A stretch of 64,000 nucleotides of DNA. Origin: Phorcus lineatus. Taxonomy: Eukaryota; Mollusca; Gastropoda; Trochida; Trochidae. Position numbers and translations under genes: made by a program. Below the pieces are notes generated by a model. It was not told the origin of the DNA. It saw only the letters and a program-made list of their open reading frames with translations, and made no database searches. Below, piece by piece: positions 48,999 through 62,689 of the stretch. The stretch covers positions 36,270,836-36,334,835 of the forward strand of contig OV121088.1 of NCBI GenBank assembly GCA_921293015.1, read 5' to 3'. How positions within the stretch are numbered: position 1 is the first letter of the stretch; each line of letters begins with the position of its first letter.

Positions 48999-50433
48999 AA
49001 TGTGGAAAGCGAAGGACAAGAACACGGTAGATTTTAGTCATACTGGAGCCTGGACTTGATTGTCTACACTAAAAAGAGATAGAAACAATTTCCCACTAAG
49101 AGTAGCAATAACATTTCTGCTTTTGTCTTATACTCTAAATGTCTTACAACAGACCAGGAATTTATAAACTTGATTGTTTTAGGGATGGTATAGAAAAACA
49201 AATTGCACAGAAGGTGAATCGTGAGTTATTAAAAAACCTAATGTATAGTTTAAGAATGGGAGTTAAATTAAACCATGGTATTTTAAAGGATCACTGAATT
49301 CACCTTGAAATAAGCACTAAATAACACATGAAGATTGGGTGCAAAAAATGAGATTGAAACTAAAATTACATAAGTAGATGTCTGATTTTTATATTTTTTG
49401 ATACCTTTAAGTTCTTTCCTTGTAGATCGAGGCAAAAAAAAAAAAGAGTAATTAGGTGCACATCAGAGACCCTCTACGCCATTCTGAGCCTGTCTTATCT
49501 AGAAGGGTTCAAATGAAGAATAAATGCAATTAATGTAATGCTGTATGTTTATATCCATGTGTAATGGATTCCAACAACAATGTCTCTCTTTACACTAGAA
49601 TGGGAGTTATCTGCGTGATGTGAGGGGATCGAGAGAAAGGGGGTTTTGTGCTCTCAATTCCAAACGCTGAAGAACCAGGTGACCCGGTTTTATTATTTCA
49701 TTAAAAGGGTTATTGTCTATACATTCACCAGACTTTTATTTTCGAATAAATATATATGAGTAATTCTTGAAGATATGAGTAGATGTCATCACAAATGAAA
49801 TGTAAATAACAGGGGCTTGTATCCCTTCAAAGCATTAGAAAGACATACGCCTAAAAATCGAAATGATTATGATAAGGTATTTAGCTGATAATGCCCTTTA
49901 AACGTTTTTTGAAAGCCATCCACCCCTGCGTTTTAAATTGAATTTTCTCGTTCACATACCTTGGCGTTGTTTCATTAAACGGCTCAGGATGTATATGATT
50001 TCTGATCAATATTAATTTGTCTTTGCATTAACAAATTTACCTCAACTTAAAAAATAGATTAAAAGTTTAGCATTATTAGTTTCAAAGGAATAAAACTTCT
50101 TTTACTCCTTTATAGTTTTAACCCCTTCAAACAAGAAACGAACAAATTTATGATTTATAATTATTATTTATGAGAGGGCTACATTGATTTCTGAAGGAGG
50201 GCAATGGGAATGCAAATTATTAATGAAACTTAACATATGAAGTGTTTGATGCTAAAAAGGGATTCATATTTACTCCGGTAAAGGGTGTTATTCTTTGTAT
50301 GTTCTCGAAGTGTTTTACTTCCATATTTCCCCATTACGCCAGCTGACCTCAGTGACAACGCCAGACTTTGCAATTGCCGCATTACTGGTTTCAACGGAAA
50401 ACATCCAATATAAACTATCCGGCAGATATCGAA
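48999..50433. other. No gene recognised
   Basis: AT-rich. An A13 tract at about 49435 might be the tail of an old retroposon. Nothing else recognised. Confidence 0.35.
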
Positions 50434-50632
50434 GCAGTGGCGTAACCAGATATTTTGAAATGTCGGAGGGGGATGGGGGGTGACATCCACTTATTGTTTA
50501 TTTTTGAAATCATATCCAAAAAGATTGGAGGAGTAAACATGTACAACTTTGATGGTTAATTATTTTCAAACATACCAAAAAACAGAGGGGTAACCAACGA
50601 CCCACCCACCCATCCTACGGATCCGCCGCTGA
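50434..50632. mobile_element. Short TIR element (CAGTGGCG type)
   Basis: Left end AGCAGTGGCGTAACCAGA (50434); right end ATCCGCCGCTGATAACAAT (50621-50639), read on the minus strand as ATCAGCGGCGGAT. Ends of the form CAG(T/C)GGCGNA are common on non-autonomous DNA transposons in animals. The terminal pairing is short and imperfect. A run of GGGGG and CCACCCACCC near each end adds to the inverted symmetry. Confidence 0.5.
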
Positions 50633-50639
50633 TAACAAT

Positions 50640-53600
50640 ATTCGTTAACGCCTTAATTTCCTTGTTTGCTATTTTCTTATTTCAAACCATTTTCATTGTT
50701 GCCCATGTGGTGATGATTAATCTAGATGAGCAGGTGTTTTGTCCCTGGAGCATGCTAAGACAAAAAGACGGAAATGCGATGACTAATTGGAATGTTGAAT
50801 CATCTGAAGGAACAAATGGAAGCTGTCCAAGACAGAAGCTCCCTTACATACTTTGCTGGGGAAAACATCCTTCATCATATGAAAAAACACTCACCTTTCT
50901 GTACGCTGTTACAAAGTTTAACAATGCGCAGTATGGTATTATAAATGTACAAGCTTAGAAACAGAATGCTTCTCCTGTAGCTAAAAGAGAAAAGGCAATT
51001 TTTCGATTTTGGACTGCGTAAAATATTTCAACACTGTACATGAACCTTATCAATCATTTTTGGAATTGTTCTGGTGTTTCGAGTGTAAGATGTATTTGAC
51101 ATGAGAAAAACAAGTAAACAATTAATTTGAAGTACGCCTCATGGTTTCAAATATACAATAAGAACTCTTTTCACAAAACTGTAATTACTAAGGCTAACCT
51201 TAACTTCCATACTTTCATAGTACACTAATGTTACCTTAGGCACTTATGATCACCTTAAAGCTTTGTGAATGGATGCCCAAAACTGAACTTCGTTAAGATG
51301 CATGTAAGAATTTTGTAAGAAAAAGAAGGTTTGATGTGAAAATGCAACAGAGCAGATAACTTTGCATGTTTAATTTATTTGTACTTTATTAAGCGATGTC
51401 TATGCAAACTGGAAGTTTTGAACTTGAAGTTATAAAAATCCCTGTTTACCTTCATATTTCACTTTCCCTAAAATAGAATTTGGAATAATAGAGATAAGCT
51501 AACGAGGATGTATGACGTAAATCGACGACCAGTCAACCGTTGCCTTTTTGTTCATTTGTTACTTCTTTCAACCCTGAACAAAACCCACATATATAGGATA
51601 CCGAAATATTCAACAAAACATCTCAGACTCGGACTGAATTAAGTTAAAATGTGTCCCTAAACCAGAGCTATCGTTGAAATGTGAGAGTGCCGTGTCCTAA
51701 TAACAGCACAGTGACAGCGGTTTTTTTTAAATAGTTAAAAGATTTGTTGATTTTCTTTCTTCAAAAAGGTATTTTTTTGTTTCTGTTATATTTGTCACGA
51801 ACTCGTTTCAACATTATTATCAAACTATACAATATCATATTCTTTTCTAAAACTTTTACAGTTCTGATAGTTTTTTAAGTTAAACCACTTTAAGAACTTT
51901 ATTTTTGAAATCGGAATTATAAATTTTTATGGTATAAGATATTTTCTTTGCTTACATGAAAGCGAAATTTGTCCCTAGAGACAAGAGGAGGCAGCGAAGA
52001 AATGAATTGGTTAAATATTTATAAGAAACAAAGATGAATTGTTGTTTTGGTTTTTGAAGGTCTTTAAAGTACACTTTAAGTAAAAGTTTTATTTGTTGAT
52101 GTCTCATGTAAACATTCTTTAGTTGTAAATCATACATGTACAACTTGTTTTTTTCTTCATCTCAACAACTGCTAAAATAAATTTGTTGTAGAACTATTTT
52201 AAAAGATTCATATTTCTAAAATGCTAAATTTCAGATGATGTAACAGAACGTTTTCAATTCCATAACAATTATTCTAAGACTACCCTGATTCATCTATACG
52301 CCCCATAAAATTTAATGATTGAAATATAAAAAATGCTATATATAATGTGTTTACATGTTACTGTTAATTCATTTTCCTAGATTAAGTAGACGTTTCGAGT
52401 CATCAACTAATTGTATGACCTTTTTATTGAGCGTTGAACGTAACAGATATTTTTCTATCAAATCGTCAATTACTTTTAACACTTTTTATCGTATAAGCGT
52501 TGTTAATATTAAGCCCTTTTATGCATTAAGCATTGACGCGGTGTTTACAACAGTACTGTTTTCATTCTTTTCTCGAAAAGTACATCGTTTTCTTTCACTC
52601 TTCGCTTATATGATCGTAAGTCACTGTTAAACAATAAGACTTCACGATAGCCTATGCAGGATAAAGGATGTTTTTGAACGGAGGCCATAATCGCTTTTCA
52701 GAAAAGCGGTCATTTCGGAGCAGAATGGTCAAACACAAGCTTCTCAGGGTTAAAATCCTCTTTATAGCTTTTCCCACTATAATCAAACAGGTCGACTGGA
52801 ACGTTTATATGAATAGAATATTGTCTAGTGGTTACTTTTATTTCAGGGTGTCACTATACCCCGGTAGGGAGTCCCTACGTCATCAGTGACCCCGCCACCC
52901 CGATATATTGTTCGGGGCTGAGAATAGACTGCCGTGAGACACAGCGTACCCTGTTAGAGTTTGGATATTTATATCTCACCTTGAAATAAACAACAAGTGC
53001 TGGCTGCATCTGAAAGCTCAGGTATCTCAAAGCACTTTGATTTACGTCAGGTGCAAAAAAGATAACCTGTGTTGATGTAGAGGTAGCCAGACTAGCTTCA
53101 AGGTGTCCTTGGATGATTACTAATGCTTGACTACATTAAAATATCTAAAGCGTCTTCAAAATAAGGATTAAAGTATAGCTGTGAAAGATACATGTATGAG
53201 AAAAACAAGATTTTATGATTGATAACTTGTTGACTGTTAAAGTCCAAGATGTTTCTGATTATATGCTTGGGCCTGTATCATTTGACGAAGTTTTTTTTCT
53301 TTTTGTTTCTTCTAAATGCCAATTAAAGAATTGAAAGTGATAGATGTCGTTAATAAAAGGTTAATCCCAGAAATGAAATTAAAGACTTGTAAATATTTCA
53401 AATATTTGTATTTAAAATGTCAAAGGAATAATTGAACTCATTAGCACTCGTAGCTTTTGGCAAGGAATATAAATGTCTGCACTAGTGCAAAAACCAGGTA
53501 CATAGCTGCATAAGAGATTGTTCTTGCTCAGGGATATACTTTGAATTGAAAGTCAGAAGTGACACCAAAAAACAAAAAAACAATATAAACTTAAAAGGGC

Positions 53601-53996
53601 CTCCTCGGACATTTGAACTGTAGGCCGTGATAACGACACACGAGCAACAGGGAATGAGAAAAACACGTTGTCAAAAATATTTTTATTTTTATATACCATC
53701 GTTGATGCTTAAATATACATTATTTATAGAAGACAGAGACTGTAGGTACATGTACACGATGAGAGACGATTAAAGAACAGAAGACCTTCAGAAGCAGGCA
53801 CGGTGCCACATTCCAAGAGAGGCTTACCGTCTTGGTACCAGCCTTTCTGTTGCAACATTTCTTAGGTTACGACACATGATTGCACCTTGTATAACATGAA
53901 CTCATTCTATGCCAAAACTGTAACTTTACACATTTTCGGTATGTTTTGTTGGCGAAATATGCATATGATCAAAAGCATTTTAAATAAATTTAGATT

Positions 53997-53997
<1 letters not shown>
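50640..53997. other. No gene recognised (3.4 kb)
   Basis: Open frames at 50662-50958 (98 codons, hydrophobic start) and 52355-52630 were examined and match nothing I know. A small imperfect palindrome, GTCACT..GGTAGGGAGTCCCTACG..AGTGAC, lies at 52848-52889. Confidence 0.4.
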
Positions 53998-54086
<89 letters not shown>

Positions 54087-54127
54087 CAGACAGACAGAGA
54101 GATAGAGAAACAGACAGACAGAGACAG
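53998..54127 (+). repeat. (GA)n microsatellite with GACA tail
   Basis: About 78 bp of GA is followed by CACACACAGACAGACAGACA and GAGACAGA variants. Same composition as the tracts at 14236 and 17041, always GA first and GACA second on the + strand. Confidence 0.97.
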
Positions 54128-54561
54128 AAAAACAAAATATTTTATTTTTGTGTCACATGTTTATAGATCGGGTACAGTGACAGTTCAAAAACATAGAATA
54201 ATAACCAAACACCAGGCCATTTGGGCAATGAGACACACAAACATTGTGTATACAAGTTAAACATTAAAAGATACAAGAAATATATCAAATATGAGAGGGC
54301 TAGAATATAAATTATTGTGATTGAGTTGTCTGTTGTTAGTATATAATAAAGCAAAATAGTACCTTATTTAAGATTAATACTTATGAAAACAAGCAACGTT
54401 AAATCAATTAAAGAACAATTTGGAGACCATTTATTCCATAAAGATGTATCTCTAAATATTTTTTATTTATAAGTTTCTCATTTCTGTTTTTCCTTTCATA
54501 GAGGGTTTAATTGCATTTATATGGGTGTATCTTTACAACATTGTCATGATATTCATGTTAT

Positions 54562-54706
54562 AGTTACCAACCAAGTTGGAGGTGTGCATGAATTGGAACA
54601 CCTAGGCACGTGCAAATTGTGATCCCGAGACGCGGAGCGTCGAGGGATTACATCGCACGTGCCTAGGTGTTTCAATTCATGCACGCCGACAACGAGGTTG
54701 GTAACT
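54562..54706. repeat. Foldback element with 51-bp near-perfect arms
   Basis: Arms 54562-54613 and 54655-54706 are reverse complements with about six mismatches (AGTTACCAACC..GTGCATGAATTG..AACACCTAGGCACGTGC). The centre folds again: TCCCGAGACGC pairs with GCGTCGAGGGA. Confidence 0.92.
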
Positions 54707-55258
54707 GACTTACCATTCAACCATTAAAATCAATTTCATACAGCGACAAACACATTTAGATAAATATATTAAACACACGTTAAAATAATAGAGGTACCTT
54801 TGTTGATATCATTGGTACGATATTAATGGCGCTTCCAGATAAAGAAACGGTACCTAAATAAGTGACAGAAGCATGAGGAAACCGCCTCGCACGTGCAGAT
54901 GCTGAAATATACATGCTTCATAACAGAAAGTATATCCAGTGTAAACATCGCCTGAGTAACCACAGAAGACTAATCTCAAAATGTAAATGAGGAGAAGTTT
55001 ACCACCGTAGACGTTAAGATTTACAAAATTAACCATGTACATCTCATTCCTATCACTTTAAAAGATCTAAATCATTTGGTCATTAAATTGTCTTCTTTAA
55101 GTCAGATGGATTCACTGGACAATCATCAGGCTGATACGGGTTCGTTCCCCGGTTTCGTCAAAAATAATTGTCAATTCTCCTGATCCAAATTACAAGTTAT
55201 CTTACGAATCATCTTCACTATGAGAAACAACTATTTAAAATTTTGAACTTGTTTACAG

Positions 55259-55340
55259 GTGAGTAAGTTAGTTGAACACCAGTGTTCTTTAAACTTACCA
55301 CCTGAGCACGAGCAAAACACGGTGTTCAACTTAGTTACCG
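55259..55340. repeat. Short foldback element
   Basis: GTAAGTTAGTTGAACACC (from 55264) pairs with GGTGTTCAACTTAGTTAC (55321-55338). The central part, CACCTGAGCACGAGCAAAAC, is purine-rich like the apices of other foldbacks here. Confidence 0.65.
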
Positions 55341-56194
55341 ATCTTAAAGGCACTAGTGCACGCTTTTACGGTTTAAATTGGCTATTTTAAGGTTTACGAG
55401 GACTTATGCATTCACTTAACCTTTCTAACGATGCAATGAAATACTTAAAATTCTTTACAATTGACCTGCAATCAACAATGAAAGCTGTCGGCTTGGACAT
55501 ATAAAAAAATTTAAGGTTAGCTGTGCACAAAACGGATATCTTATAGACAGTTGAACGCGGCTAACTATTATTATGTGCAGCTGTTGAAATTACCTAAACT
55601 CTGAACTGAGACTAAATCATGTAATATGTTTTATGAAAGCAATGTTGTAAATAAACCGATTTAATAACACAGCATTAGCATTGCTATTAGATTGACCAAA
55701 GCGGCTGCCGTTTCCGTTTTTTTTTGGTTATATGCAAAATCTTAATATTTCCGATATCGTAGTTCAAGCGGATTAATTGTAACGTAAAATTAAATACTTC
55801 CGGTCTTTAAAAATCAACTTTACTAATTGAATACGTAAATATTCGTTAAATAACTTACGAGGTAGATTACTTGAGTGAAGATCTTGAATAATATCGAGAG
55901 ATATGCAGCATCTGTGCATTCGTTGTGTTAACGAAATAGTGGTGTGCACTAGTGCGTTTAAGATAACAATAGAGTTGAATGGTAATTAACTGTTACGTAT
56001 TCAGGCTCTTGTTTCATTTGCTCGTTTCTGATGCAAAGAAAACAATGCAACAACAATCTTAACAACATGGTGAATTGAGAAAACATAGAACTTTATAGTA
56101 TGATGCACCACAGCATAGACATTTTAATGATGACTGGATTTGTCTCGCATTTTGATTTTTCAAAATTCTTTCATCAGTGTGGAGCTTTTACTTT

Positions 56195-56336
56195 ATATAT
56201 AAAGTTAAAGCGTTGATAAAAAAAAACACAACAGCACACAACAGTTTCTCCTACATGTTTCTATTTACTCTTCAGGGAGAATGACTACAAAATGTTGTGT
56301 GTTGTCATTGTTTAATCAACGCTTTTAACTATACAG
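56195..56336. repeat. Imperfect inverted repeat, ~47-bp arms
   Basis: AGTTAAAGCGTTGATAAA..ACACAACAGCACACAACA (about 56203-56245) pairs with TGTTGTGTGTTGTCATTG..TTAATCAACGCTTTTAACT (about 56293-56330). Confidence 0.65.
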
Positions 56337-56366
56337 ACTGTACACTTGACTGAACTTTCACATACA

Positions 56367-56414
56367 TACATATATAAATATAAATATATAAATATATATA
56401 TATATATATATATG
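56367..56414. repeat. (TA)n / TATATAAA simple repeat
   Basis: ATAAATATA motifs lead into about 24 bp of pure TA. It lies just left of the palindrome at 56452. Confidence 0.9.
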
Positions 56415-56451
56415 AAAAGTTAAATTGGTTCAAACGCAAGGTCACATATAG

Positions 56452-56564
56452 ATTAGATATAACATACTTCACATAGTCGTTTGCAGAATCATTTTAATCC
56501 GATACTGGTATTTCGTTAAAAGTATTGACTCATCAGGGACTATGTGAAGTATGTTATATCTAAT
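56452..56564. repeat. Perfect 27-bp-arm palindrome
   Basis: Arms 56452-56478 and 56538-56564 are exact reverse complements (ATTAGATATAACATACTTCA continuing CATAGTC). They enclose 59 bp that includes ATCCGATACTGGTATTTCG. Confidence 0.95.
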
Positions 56565-57929
56565 ATATATATAGCTTTTACTATAGTGAGTGTATATGTA
56601 TATTTATATACACACACATAATATACTCCAATGTACCAGTAATCATCACAAAATGTCTTGTATTCTCATTGACACATACGATGTGATATTAAGATGTGAT
56701 AGCCTGAGATATTTTGGAGGTAACAAAATCTGATCACTCATGGTATTAGATATTTCACATGTGGATCTTCTTGGAATGTGTGTGTTGAGATCAAGTTACA
56801 ATTAGTTAAGAATATTATCCTTATTACGATCTCTAAAGATCAGCAGCCTATACAGAAATTAAAAAAATCAGAAACCGACGTGTTCTCCTTAGCGCTTTAT
56901 GTTTTCAATGAAATTACATTTCTTAAACCATCTTCCATCTTTTCCAAACTTTTTTCAAAATATTCACCGTTTAATTATTTTCTTTTACATAATTCTATGC
57001 AACATCTCAAAGTATTTGTCATGAGACCTCTTCTCAACAAACAACGTCAAAACATCAAAACATCCGCGATCTCCATAAAAAAAACAATGTGTAAAACAAG
57101 CCATAAAAACCATTCCGTTAATTTTTTATCGATGCAATTATGAAAATAGCTTTCAAAACTATCTATTTATCAATCGCCCTGCTTAAATGAAACCAATTTG
57201 TAGTGAGAGCAGGGACTAAATTCCCGTGCACTACGTCAGAAAGCGATGTTTACACCAGTAAACCCTTCGGTCCCCCTCCTCTTCGTGGATCCGGTAACTT
57301 GGCTTTGTTTGCTATGTCTGGAAACCTTCCAGGAACCGAAGCGCCAAGTCGAGAATTCCTGAGTTGATGTTAGTCAACACACGTGCGTTATTAGGCTCCA
57401 CAGAAGTGCGGTGTGAGGAACCAAGGCATTTGATTGGCTGCTGCTTTTGATGACGTAGTTGATGACGAAATGATCGTTGATAATCTTATTTCGTAAACAC
57501 TGTATTTTCTTGAATAAACAGCATTTCATTCATTTTCGTTAGGTCACACTACAGCGAGAAGGTAATTAACATACTACTTGAAAACATATCCAGTCGACGT
57601 ACTTACCAGGTTCAAAATATAGGATCCGGCGTCGAGACATGATGTAAAAATAAATGTACTGTAAGAATATGATGGGATGATGAGCATGTAATCCGAAACG
57701 TCGTCCTTTTCACAAGAAAAAATTATTATCTAGAAAATTGTGATTTAGAAGTTGTTATCCAGAAAATCTTGCTGTTGATCATGGAAATTGTATAGACAAC
57801 TTGAGAGCTTAGCAATAAGAACTGAAAATATAGATAAGATAGCTTAATAAGAAATAAGATCTTGTATGGTTGCAACAATATAATACTTATAAACCCAAAT
57901 ACTTTAGTGATTATTATTGTTTCATACCA
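56565..57929. other. No gene recognised; GC-richer patch at 57.2-57.6 kb
   Basis: Most of the stretch is AT-rich, and the 121-codon frame 56778-57143 matches nothing known. Bases 57220-57480 are richer in G+C and contain an inverted CCAAT box (GATTGGCTG, 57432) close to CRE-like TGATGACG motifs, so a promoter is conceivable, but no exon was found. Confidence 0.3.
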
Positions 57930-58125
57930 GCAAACTGCCTGTAGTAAGCGGCGTTTGTTTGCTTATGTGCTAGATAACCGTATAACCTCTCATCCGGATG
58001 GTGTCGCTTCTGTTTGATGAGAGTCATTTCCAGCATTGGCTTGTTATGTATGGCTATACGAGTCTTTTGGCCTGACATACATCAAAATATCGTAGAAGCT
58101 ACTCGGATACAAATACACCGATGAG
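57930..58125. mobile_element. TIR element family A, third copy (diverged)
   Basis: CTCATCCGGATGGTGTCGCT, GAGAGTCATTTC, CATTGGCTTGTTATGT, ATACGAGTCTTTTGGCCT and ACAAATACACCGATG align in order with the interior and right end of the element at 18479-18756. The left terminal repeat is badly eroded. Confidence 0.75.
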
Positions 58126-59187
58126 GCGGGGTGGGTTAAATAAACACGAATCCATTTCCTTTACTTGAATCATTATTGGTGTCCACACTAAATGTCAGCC
58201 TGCAGTTTTGCGGGGTACGTGGCACCTTGTACTACGACCAGAGACGATCAAGTTGAGGTGATGATACATTAATTGTAACGAGAAAACATGCTAGAGTGTC
58301 TATAACCTTTTCTGAATACATTTCACAGGTTACGGGAAAACGTCTTTGATGTGCAGGTCATTCGACATATTTTGACTTTTAGAATATAAAGGTTTCACAT
58401 TTATTTACCGGAAGCAAAACCAAGTTGTTGGCTTCTACATTTGGCAGAACGGTTTGGTGTACATTGTAGCTGTGTAACCGACCAGGCCCGGTGTACTGCT
58501 TTAAAGATACATGCATACAATCGTACAATCGTCGAGAAAATTCTAATTGTACGTATATTATATGATATAGGTATGCTGGAAGTAGCCTACCTATTTTCGT
58601 TATATGGGCTGAGTACCTTTTGGAGACGAAGACTTTAATTGTCGAAAATTTTTCAACAACTCATATAGCTAAAGGTTTGATTCAATGTCTGAAAGTTAAA
58701 AATAAATTTGAGGTCAATCCACATTATCTTAGGATTTTCATTGTACCAAAACTTTCGAAAAATTATGAAAATAAATACAACTTTCGAAAGATAATCTAAC
58801 GATAATTCGATTTGTTTATATATTTAATTTGCAAAACTGAGCGAAGAAAAGTACACGAATATTTATGTTACCTCAATATACGTAATCCAAGAAAAACTCT
58901 TCCTTTTTCCTTTTTATAGACCACTTTGAAAGGTCAACAATGCAGCACCAAATACGCCGTGATAGTCCTTCGAAATCCAAAACGAAATAGACAACGTTAT
59001 CCGGGTGTTCACGGATTGCACGAAATTCACGAGCTTGGCACGCACGAAGCACGTGGTACTTTACGCTCCGTATAGTACTACACATTTCATTCATCTGTGA
59101 TGAGCCTTTAGAGAGGGTTAGAGAAATACATCTGAACGACGCGAATTGCTCGATAATAACTTCTTTATTATGTTATGACGTGATGTA
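58126..59187. other. No gene recognised
   Basis: A 73-codon minus-strand frame (59094-58873) looks compositionally balanced but matches no family I know and lacks splice sites that would make it an exon. Confidence 0.35.
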
Positions 59188-59264
59188 GTGAAATATCACG
59201 GACATTTTGTCCTCGAGTCAGTACTCGGCTAACGCTTTCGGACAACGTGTCCGTGATATTTCAC
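59188..59264. repeat. Foldback element, 25-bp arms
   Basis: GTGAAATATCACGGACATTT (from 59188) pairs with its mirror ending GTCCGTGATATTTCAC at 59264, two mismatches in 25. An inner stem, CGAGT / ACTCG, closes the apex. Confidence 0.88.
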
Positions 59265-59464
59265 GATGCACCTCGGAAACTATGGTAGAAACTACTACAT
59301 GCCAAAACTTTACGTAGATATATAATAAGATTCAATCTATTTGAGTAAAGATTTTTCTAATTTTTGGAACATTAAAGAGTCTAACTCATTTTAGATAGTT
59401 ATTCTAGTTAGAAGTTACACTCTCTAGCTAATTAGTCGGCAAAACATTATCATTATGACATTAT

Positions 59465-59715
59465 CACCCGATTATACGTAGTCGTTAGAAACTGCGTTCG
59501 ATATTAAGTGAAAATTGAGTGACGGCCATATCGAAAAACACCTTCTATTATTTAAAATTCAATTAAAAACAATTCCCTTGGTTTTACCGAACTATGTGCA
59601 TCGTTCTTGAAATAGATTTTCCAAAGACAGAGGGGTGTTTTACTTTGATGACATTAATTTTCAAATACATTTCAGCGACTTATTTTAGCGAAAAAACGTG
59701 CTGTTTCCCCTCTAA
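59465..59715 (+). repeat. Dispersed repeat D, copy 3
   Basis: GATTATACGTAGTCGTTAGA (59470), GACGGCCATATCGAAAAACA and CGAAAAAACGTGCTGTTTCC (ending about 59709) match copies 1 and 2 in order, with more divergence and a deletion in the middle. Confidence 0.6.
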
Positions 59716-62689
59716 GCCCTACATGTACATGTATGCGACCGCAAAGCCTTTGCATTGTTAATACCCAACTTTTGACACTGAAATTGCTTAAGGGTGCACT
59801 TATTAATGAATTCAGCAACATGAAACCGATCGTGCGTGAGCAGAATATTTTTGGGAAGACACCTCGAATAAACTTTAGTGCTTACAATGCATAAAAAGTT
59901 CAATGATATGCTTTCCATTGTCTCACACCTGAAGTTCACGGTCAACTAACACGTGGTATCAAAATGTCCACTCGAAGTCAGATAAAAGAAAAGAACACAT
60001 TATGTGTTTATACAGAAGTTAAATTTAACAGCCAATGAAATGAAGTGAATAATTTACCTTTTGATATACGACTCTACTTTGAATTAAGAGAATAATAGAT
60101 TTTAAAAAAAGAAGAAGAAATTATTCAAATTTAGTTCATTTGCTCATGAGAGTTGGAGGTCAAAAAATAGTTTCTGAACACAACCCCTCTATCCTTGTAT
60201 TTAAAGAAACTGTTGTAGACTCCCAATGATATGAAATCTAAAGTATTTACTCTTACAATGGCCAACAACCCAGCATTTTGATTAAAGTCAACTTGAAGAA
60301 GGTAACCAAGCCATTTTCAACGAATGTCGCAAAAGATCAAATTAGAATTTTGTAAGCAATGGGTAATTGCTGAGTATTTGTCTAAGTTTCTTCACGATCC
60401 AAATGCCTGATTACTAAGCATTTTGAAATTGGGGTTGTGCAAGGTATACATTTCACGATGCCTCTATTTACATAAAATCCATGGGCAAAGAAGACATGAA
60501 TATACATTTAATCACCTAAAAGTATGTAGTTTAGAACTTATACAATTACTTCACGCAACCCTTGACCTTGAACTGCCTGCTGTGTTCATTACCTTTGTCA
60601 CCGAAACCTAATGACCTATATTGGGTGATTCGCATAAATAGTCCAGCATTGCATCATCCGGTCATGTGACCCCCGTCTCTAAGACACCAGTCTTGTTTAT
60701 GAGAGTACTTGGTGTACTGTAGCGAGTTAGCTAATAAGTAGCGCGTGTTGATTTATTAGTTAATAAAATCATCAATAAAAAGAAATTTAAATTTTTTTTT
60801 AGAATGTGATCAAATCGCCAAAACTGAGTAAGGAAACGTGTACGTGTGTTATAAGTATATCTATAATTCACTCAAAAATGATAAACAGTATTTCTGCAAT
60901 GCAATCAAAGCGCCAAACAAAATTAATGCGCTTTGTACATGTCCATTTCGTTCAAAAAGAAAAAGTTCAGATAACGGCATTTAAATCTCTTCTAACACAT
61001 TTTGCAATAGAAAGATTTATTAGGGAGATATTTGTATAGGCCTTTGGTATCCTTTCATTCTAGTTAGTCGTCTAAATGTGTTGAATGTTTATTTGTAAAG
61101 GCCAGGAATGACAGAACATGAAATTTTAGATTAACATTCTAAATTAATCAAAATGCATCATTAATATTGTTTCGGTTTTACACCGATTTTATAAACTGTC
61201 ATCGTGAAGAAAAAGATATTTCCTATATTTGTTGTTGTTGAGAAATGCCCAAACATAAAAAACAAACGAACTAGTAGAATAGGACTACATAAACATAGAA
61301 TCGCGTTTACTCTTTCACTAAAACAATCACATTGACAGGAACATAAGCGGATTTAAAATAATCATCTGAATTAGTGGTAAATGTCATTTGTCAAGGCTAC
61401 AAACTGACCGGGAAACTATGACTGATCTACATGTCGGGTCAGACAGGGGGAAAATTCACTTCAAGGTTGTAACATCTCGATACATCTCGGATAGTCTCGC
61501 GTTGTGTTAGATTGTCGACCCGACATTCTAAACAACGAGGAAAGTGAAATACGAGGTGATTTTTTTAAAAATGCTATAAACATGTTATCAGATAAGTAAA
61601 AAGACCAATGTGAAGCTACTCTAAATTCTTAGGTCAATAAAAAATTTCAACAGATGAATTCCACAGTATGTATAGATTTGAATACAATGAAATATAAAAC
61701 CATTAATATATTTAATAAAATTGAGCGAAATGTCTATAAATAAAGTTAATTAATAATTCAAGAAATGAATCACAGACTGTTTTGAAATACAACCCCTGCT
61801 TCGAACCACTACAAGTATCTGGGTGTAGATGACAAATGCTGACTAGCCTGTCACACAGTCTCTTAAAGTGACACATATTATGTTTCATAAATTTTGTATG
61901 GGCTTGAATAGAGTCAAAAACACCATTTGTCCTGAGATAAGTTCAAATCGCCTTTCTAAAGTTTCATTTTTAACTCTAAAATGTCAAAATTACGATATCT
62001 TTTTTAAAAATGATAATCGAAAACGATCATATAAAAGTTAATAAGTCGAAATTCTGCTTCCCATTTACATGTTTATATATATCCCCTATATATACCCTAT
62101 CAACCCCCTTTTTTATCTGTCGTAAAAAAGATTCCAAAATTACGAAATTTTCATTTAGGGAATGGGGATTTCAATAGGGATCTTTAGAAAAAAAATCGAA
62201 AAAGAAAATTTAAGAATTTTTCCATTTTTAAGCTCTTAGGTGGGGATAATGTAATCATGATATTTCATGTAAGACTTATGAGCTACAAAAGCTGATGTAT
62301 TGTATTTTCACCATGTCGAATTTGGCCACGAAATAGTGCACTGGCCTGATTTTTTATGAACGTCCAGGGTGAAAGAGAAACGAGGCTTATGAAGCGACTT
62401 TAATACAGTCTAAGTCGGAACTTTATCAAACTAACAACATTGTGTGTCTACACGAGCTGCGTGCCATGTAAAAGCATTTTGTGAAATATTGTGTGGTGAT
62501 AGATTTCGTGGTCCTTAATACCAACAGTAAGGAATTACATCCTACATTAAAACATTCATATTGGAATGTATTATTTTGCGAAATTGATGATCTATTTCAT
62601 GAGGTTGAGTGTTGCATTAATTTGGCAATATCATGAATGATATTTGAACCCTGTCCGTTTGAAATAAATAAATAAACAGATTCATTAGA
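59716..62689. other. No gene recognised (3 kb)
   Basis: AT-rich DNA. A 10-bp inverted pair, ATGTCGGGTC (61432) and GACCCGACAT (61518), flanks about 76 bp and may be a small foldback. Open frames here are short and unrecognised. Confidence 0.4.

Noticed and set aside
55120..55165. Another SINE B box (GGGTTCGTTCCCC)
   Set aside because: Two mismatches to the B-box consensus and no recognisable A box upstream.
58873..59094. 73-codon minus-strand frame with balanced composition
   Set aside because: No recognised domain and no flanking splice signals.
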